This document shows, piece after piece, positions 59,026 through 64,000 of a stretch of 64,000 bases of DNA (position 1 is the stretch's first letter; each line of letters opens with the position of its first letter). The translations under genes were made by a program, and so were the position numbers. The notes beneath the pieces are model-generated. The model was not told the DNA's origin. It searched no databases and saw nothing but the letters and a program-made list of their open reading frames with translations. The stretch comes from Mimosa pudica (taxonomy: Eukaryota > Streptophyta > Magnoliopsida > Fabales > Fabaceae), in NCBI GenBank assembly GCA_029929735.1, contig JAKELP010000005.1, positions 5,001,712 through 5,065,711 on the forward strand, read 5' to 3'.

Positions 59026-59665
59026 AGATTAACTTTTTAGAGAATCAATAGAAAGATATAAGCTACTTTTAAATTATTTTACCCAATTTTTGTCTCTAAA
59101 CTACTTCTTTCGTTCCTAAATATCTATAAGACCTATTTGGAGAGGGGAACTTGTTTCTAAATATAAGACCTCAATATATTTTTTCTCTATTTGTTTTTCT
59201 AAAGTATCCCTTTTGAAGTTCTTTCAAAATAAATAAGAGAGAGATTGTGGGAATAAGTGTAGGTGCTTATGGTTTTTTTTTGGTAAAATTATTTAATTTC
59301 AACTAACTTTACTAATATACTTATTAGTCTAAACAACGTAGGAAAATAAGTGTCATAATTAATAAAGGTACTAGTAGAGATCGAATAATAATTAATATTG
59401 TATCAAAGTTTAGTGGGGTTATATCATAAAGGATTTGGTTTCCCTGCCCATCGAAGAGAGAGTAGGGAGAGAGCTAGCTAAATCTAAACTGTTGTTGTGA
59501 TCTAGTCTAAATGATTTAAATTTTATAACTATTAAAAATATTTCAATAGATAGATATATATAGTCTAAATTCAATCTAAACCGTCAAAATCAATGTGATG
59601 AGTAGAGAAGCCGGTTGCTATTAGAAATGATGAGAATTGATCCTTTTGTCATAACGACAACGACA

Positions 59666-59728
59666 GGGAGTATACATTCTAAGCCGGTAATGTCTTGGGA
59701 GTATACATTCTAAGCAGGGTAATGTCTT
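59666..59728 (+). repeat. Tandem duplication, 31/32-bp unit, two copies
   Basis: GGGAGTATACATTCTAAGC followed by a GGTAATGTCTT phrase occurs twice in a row, the second copy with one extra base. Confidence 0.9.
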
Positions 59729-60000
59729 GGTGGTACAACGTGATCCATGGAACCCGTGATCAGTAGCAATATGGCTCAAGTAAGTGAGTAGCACGACTCT
59801 CTTAATTAAGTTCTTACAACCAAGCGTTTCCATGCCGTTGTCTCCATATCCAAAATTAGAAAAACACGCCATAGTACCTCATTTGCGTTTGTCTTTGCAA
59901 CCCCAATGCAAATTCGGCTATTCCTTTCTCTTATCTATACATTTCCCACATGCTCCTTCCTACACTTTGCTTATTGTCATCATTGCCTTCATTTTATATA

Positions 60001-60237
60001 CTCTGTCCGGTCCTAAATATAAGACATATTTGACTTTTTTGGAAAATCCTAAAAAACCAAATTAAGTTAATTATAATTTGATTTACCTAATTTTCCCCGA
60101 AAAACTAGTTTATTTTACCTATAAACTAATGGATAATCTAAAAATATATCAAATATGTCATGATTTAATACCTTATTTTGCAACCTTAATCTCTCCAAAA
60201 AAATTCAACTAGGTCTTATATTTAGGACCGGAGGTAG
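60001..60237. mobile_element. Stowaway-type MITE, 237 bp
   Basis: CTCTGTCCGGTCCTAAATAT to (complement) CTACCTCCGGTCCTAAATAT, with TA flanks. Family of 21741-21981. Confidence 0.88.
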
Positions 60238-61139
60238 TACACATTTTACAACACATGTATGTTATACTGCCATGTACCATATGCTTAAAATGCAGCTAAT
60301 TAAGATAACATTATTCTATACCAGTTTTTCCTAATGGTTAAAAAACCTAGGTTTGTCCTAAAAAAAGTATGGCAAACCATGGCTTAGTTCAAAAGTCTGA
60401 CCATCAATTGAGTTGAGCTAATACAATAGTTTGATCTCTCACAATATGGCAAACCAAGTTCAAATTCTAATGAGACAAGAACATATGAAAGTTCGAAATA
60501 AAATAGGTTCAACAAAATGATATATATCTCTAAAACCATTAATTAGAGTTTGCACCTTACATAGCAGTTTATATATCAATTTATTATCTTACGCATACAT
60601 ACATTACTTCACAATACCGTGAATCTGAATATTAGTGTTTCTTTATGGAGGGCATGCATGAAGCATAAGTAATATAGAATAAATGGTGTGCCAAATATAG
60701 TAGGATGACAGAAGGCATAATTTGGTTGATGGTGAAATCTATTAAGAGATTTAGCGTCACCTTCACACTGTATCTGGTAAGTTAGGAAGCCAATTCTATC
60801 TAGCTTCAGTCTTACATTTATAGTTCTGATATCATCCAAAGCATAAAGAAACATCCACACATTTCTAAAACAAAATGTTTCTCGTCTAAACAATGACATA
60901 ATTGACTGTATAATATCTCTAAATAATTTTGTTTCACGGAATTGACTAGGGATTTGCCCAGGAAAAAATCGTTGCTAGCGTTCTATTAATATATTTATTT
61001 ATAGACTATTTTTATCACTGATATCATTTTACGTTTTTATTTATTACTAAGTATAGATGACTGATACCTTTTTCTTTTTAAAACGTGAAAAAATGAGGTA
61101 TCAGGCTTTTAAAAGATGTCTGTCATTACCCTCTAACTT

Positions 61140-61240
61140 TGATGTGAGACTCTAGAATTATCTGAGAAAGCCCTACAACAGTCAATTTCAAAAACCGGGC
61201 CTAGATGTTACAAATGATATCAGAGCTAGGCTCTCGTGTT
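61140..61240 (+). mobile_element. LTR-retroelement remnant (LTR end plus primer site)
   Basis: GATGTTACA (LTR-type end) is followed by AATGATATCAGAGC, close to the tRNA-Met primer-binding site TGGTATCAGAGC. No other part of the element is recognisable. Confidence 0.5.
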
Positions 61241-61342
61241 GATATACAATCAAAACATATTTATCGTATTTTGGACTGTGGTGCTTCATTTTGTTAAACT
61301 TATTTTGATAATAGATGGACTTAAGCCTTATGAGTTTTTCAT

Positions 61343-61914
61343 ACAAGAAATACTAAAACAATCTAATAAATGTTAGTTAAGTCTAATAACTAGTATTAAT
61401 TAAGCCTATATAATCAAAAAAAGAAAGTATTTACAATTAATGCAAAATAATATTCTCACATTTTGAACAAAGAATATTTCCATGTGAACGCGACTTCTTC
61501 AAGCAGTAAACTAATTGTAAACAATTGTGTTTTGTGTATATGAACATTATCACTAAATATACTGAATTTCAAGTTGTATTTTTCTTTTTTTTTGGGTAAA
61601 ATGATTTTGACTTCTCTTTGATATAAATATAATTTTGTAGAGTAAGGATATTTAACTATAGAACAAATCTTGATCACGACAAACTTGAAATTTCCTGATC
61701 TGGGCATAAAATCTTATAAGTATTCATCCTTAACCTCGTCCTAATTGTCTATGATTTTACATTATAATTTTAATGATGATGTGTGAATGCAACCTGTGAA
61801 TGGCACAAATCAATAATTCTAAGACATGACAAATAGAGATTAATTAGATAAACTTGATGGAAATTACAATTTTAAACATTCAAGGAGGTGGAAAATAAAA
61901 AAAAGAAGTTCAAC
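61343..61914 (+). repeat. Dispersed repeat, upstream copy (other copy 49899-50474)
   Basis: Colinear with the DNA downstream of ALDH, with small indels (an extra CTAATAACTAGTATTAATTA after 61380). Lies about 3.9 kb upstream of the ALDH start, in direct orientation to the other copy. Confidence 0.8.
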
Positions 61915-64000
61915 ATGACTACATCAAAGATCTGATCAGACTATTCCTATTCAATTATATGAGTGACAAACATAACTCCCCAAAAATTAAATTTGAATTA
62001 GAGATCATAATGAGTTTTTTTTTTTTTGAACTTGAAGAACAATAGTTGGTATAAATTTTAACTAGAGATGTTAGAGATCATAATGGTGTGTACGTACGTT
62101 GGATTTTCCCGAGTTTAAAAAAGGGTTTAGGATTTTTGGCTACTTCCTCTATTTGGTCCCATTTCTCTCCTCTTTGAGTTTGAAATTTTGTAACTTTTTA
62201 CTGTGATTTTGTTTCTGAGCACATGCATAAGGGAATGATAATTTGATGTTTGATCATGTATGATTGGTTTCTAGCTAGTTGCATGACAAATTTTCAAGTG
62301 AATTAAAAATTTGAAAATCTGTCTTCTAATGCTGCATCTCTGTCTGGTTACTACATGACCTGAGGTTTAGATTTTTAGTGATTCTACTATTATTTACTGC
62401 CCTATTTCGAGTTCACTGAGGGAGGGGTTGTTTTTATTGCATATTGTGGCTTCTATTTCTGTAAAATGGGAAGAGTTTGTGTTTTTGCCTTCAGCTAGTA
62501 ATACCCTTGTTTTAATAACTATTCATGTTTATTCAAGTGAGAGACATATTGAGCCTATTGTATGAAAATAAGAAATTAAGTTGGGATTATTATCATGTCC
62601 TTAATGCAACGTTTATTGAAGACTATGAAGTGTTAAATATTTTTAAATGAATGACGAAAGTGTTGGATCAATATGGAGGGAAGAAAGGAAGTTTGGAGAT
62701 CATATTTAAAAATGATTAGATGATGTAATATTTGGTTTCAAAATCTTGAAAAAAAAATGAAGCAATGGTTCTGATGATTTGAATGGGTGTAAAATAACTG
62801 AGTTAAAGTTTTGAGATTCATAATTGGAAGTTGGAACTTTGGAATTTCAGAAATTCAGATTAAGGATGTCATTGTTATTTATATGCAATGGGCAAGACTT
62901 TTAAAGAATATTGAGATGTGATGTGTTGTGTATGTGTGTGTGTGTGTGTGTGGATGTGAATGTAAACAAGAAAGATGTGTACCAATTGGTTAATGTTGAT
63001 GGCAATGAATTGAACTTTTAATTAAATACTTGAAATTGTTTCCATTCCTTTGGTCTTGTGTGTTGTGATTCAGATTTTTGTACATTGAAGTTGAATTTTG
63101 AATGGCTGTGTCATTGATTTGGATTTGACTGAAGTAAGGATTTGGAATGTAATATGAAAGTAAAGAAGTATTTGTTAAGTGACCATCTATGATTAGAGAA
63201 CTCCAATTAGTTTACAATTGTTCAAAGGTTTAAAAGGAATTAGAAATTTAGTGGTGGATGCATGTGTAGTTTTAGTTTGGTTAGGCTTTGTCTTAACTTA
63301 TGATGATTTTGAATGATTGATGACTCACCATATTTAGTGGTTTTTAGGAAATATTTTATTGTATTTGGGGAGTCATTAATTATATAAATAAGTGATTTTG
63401 TTGTGAATTGAAAAGAAAGTAATTTGAGAATTATATGAGTCATTCTTTTGGAAAATCTGAAATTTAATTGAAATAGAAAACTTAATACATTAGAAGAAAT
63501 ATTTTGATGAGAAGTTTCCTATTAATGAGATTATGTGATTGAGTCATTGTGATTATTTCCTATTTCTTTCTCTTCATGAATGCAGATTTAATGAAAAAGG
63601 AAATAAAGAGAAAGAGGTTGATTTGATTATGTGCATTCATCATACAAGAAAAGGAAAGAAAAGAAACTTAACATGCAAGGCAAAGACAATATGGTGTTGG
63701 GCTATTTTATTATAAATATACACATGCAATTGAGGAGAAAGGAGGCTGATTTTAATTCTTCCAATTTCTAAAAGTCTACACGAGATTCACGAAGAAATTG
63801 AAGACGAGAGGAAGCAGATCACACACGTTCATATTTTATTGACGCAAGGAAAAGAAGGAGGAAGCACCAAGGACGTACCACAAAGGCACACACATATATG
63901 TATTGACATCAACACACAAAAGTAAGGAAGCAGCTCCCCAATCTTGTCCAATTCTTACTCCTTTGTGAACTTGTAGTATGTTTTTGGATTTTCACCAAAT
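61915..64000. other. Intergenic to window end, nothing firm
   Basis: Includes a (TG)10 microsatellite at 62933-62952. Near 63702 TTTATTATAAATATAC resembles a TATA box and is followed by a purine-rich leader-like stretch to the window end, so a promoter or LTR may begin here. No coding frame is visible. Confidence 0.4.

Noticed and set aside
59621..61707. Small minus-strand frames of 83-96 codons
   Set aside because: No domain, signal or splice context; composition is like the surrounding AT-rich spacer.

Overview
The window is nuclear DNA of a flowering plant. The genes have short phased introns, the intergenic DNA is AT-rich and packed with nested transposons, and the three full-length gene models match plant families (GNOM-type ARF-GEF, DUF593/GTD-binding myosin-binding protein, ALDH2C-type aldehyde dehydrogenase). 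The gene structures and SINE/MITE types fit a eudicot. A legume is possible but the sequence alone does not prove it.

Layout: (1) 1-16478 is one nested transposon complex. A 15.6 kb CACTA (En/Spm) element (771-16364) sits inside an LTR. It carries palindromic subterminal repeats, a 163-bp tandem array, a broken TNP2 transposase, a broken 12-exon second gene ending in a Ulp1-like protease, and later insertions (solo LTR 6909-8305, an old long-LTR fragment ending at 6130, a TRIM fragment, an Au-like SINE). (2) 16479-23543 holds a small secreted glycine-rich protein gene (minus strand) plus three well-bounded non-autonomous elements: a MULE-type foldback, a 922-bp CACTA derivative and a Stowaway MITE. 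(3) 23544-37226 is a second nest. A MULE-type foldback element (9-bp TSD) was split by an 11.4 kb LARD-like retrotransposon (4.46 kb LTRs, 2.47 kb non-coding interior, 5-bp TSD) and separately by a 1.14 kb hAT element (8-bp TSD). (4) 37227-57446 is the gene-rich part: a GNL2-like ARF-GEF (minus), a MYOB7-like protein (plus, divergent from GNL2) and an ALDH2C4-like aldehyde dehydrogenase (minus, 9 exons, one GC-AG intron). MITEs and SINEs lie in introns and spacers. (5) 57447-64000 has no gene I can support, only MITEs and dispersed repeats.

The genes are independent host genes, not a pathway. By family, GNL2 acts in vesicle traffic in pollen, MYOB7 links myosin XI to cargo, ALDH2C4 oxidises hydroxycinnamaldehydes, and the glycine-rich protein is probably apoplastic. 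The least explained signal is structural. The LARD LTR carries a cluster of inverted repeats near its 3' end and an internal hairpin of about 40 bp. An older, otherwise diverged copy of this LTR inside the CACTA element keeps the hairpin base for base, but has the terminal hairpins in a permuted order.
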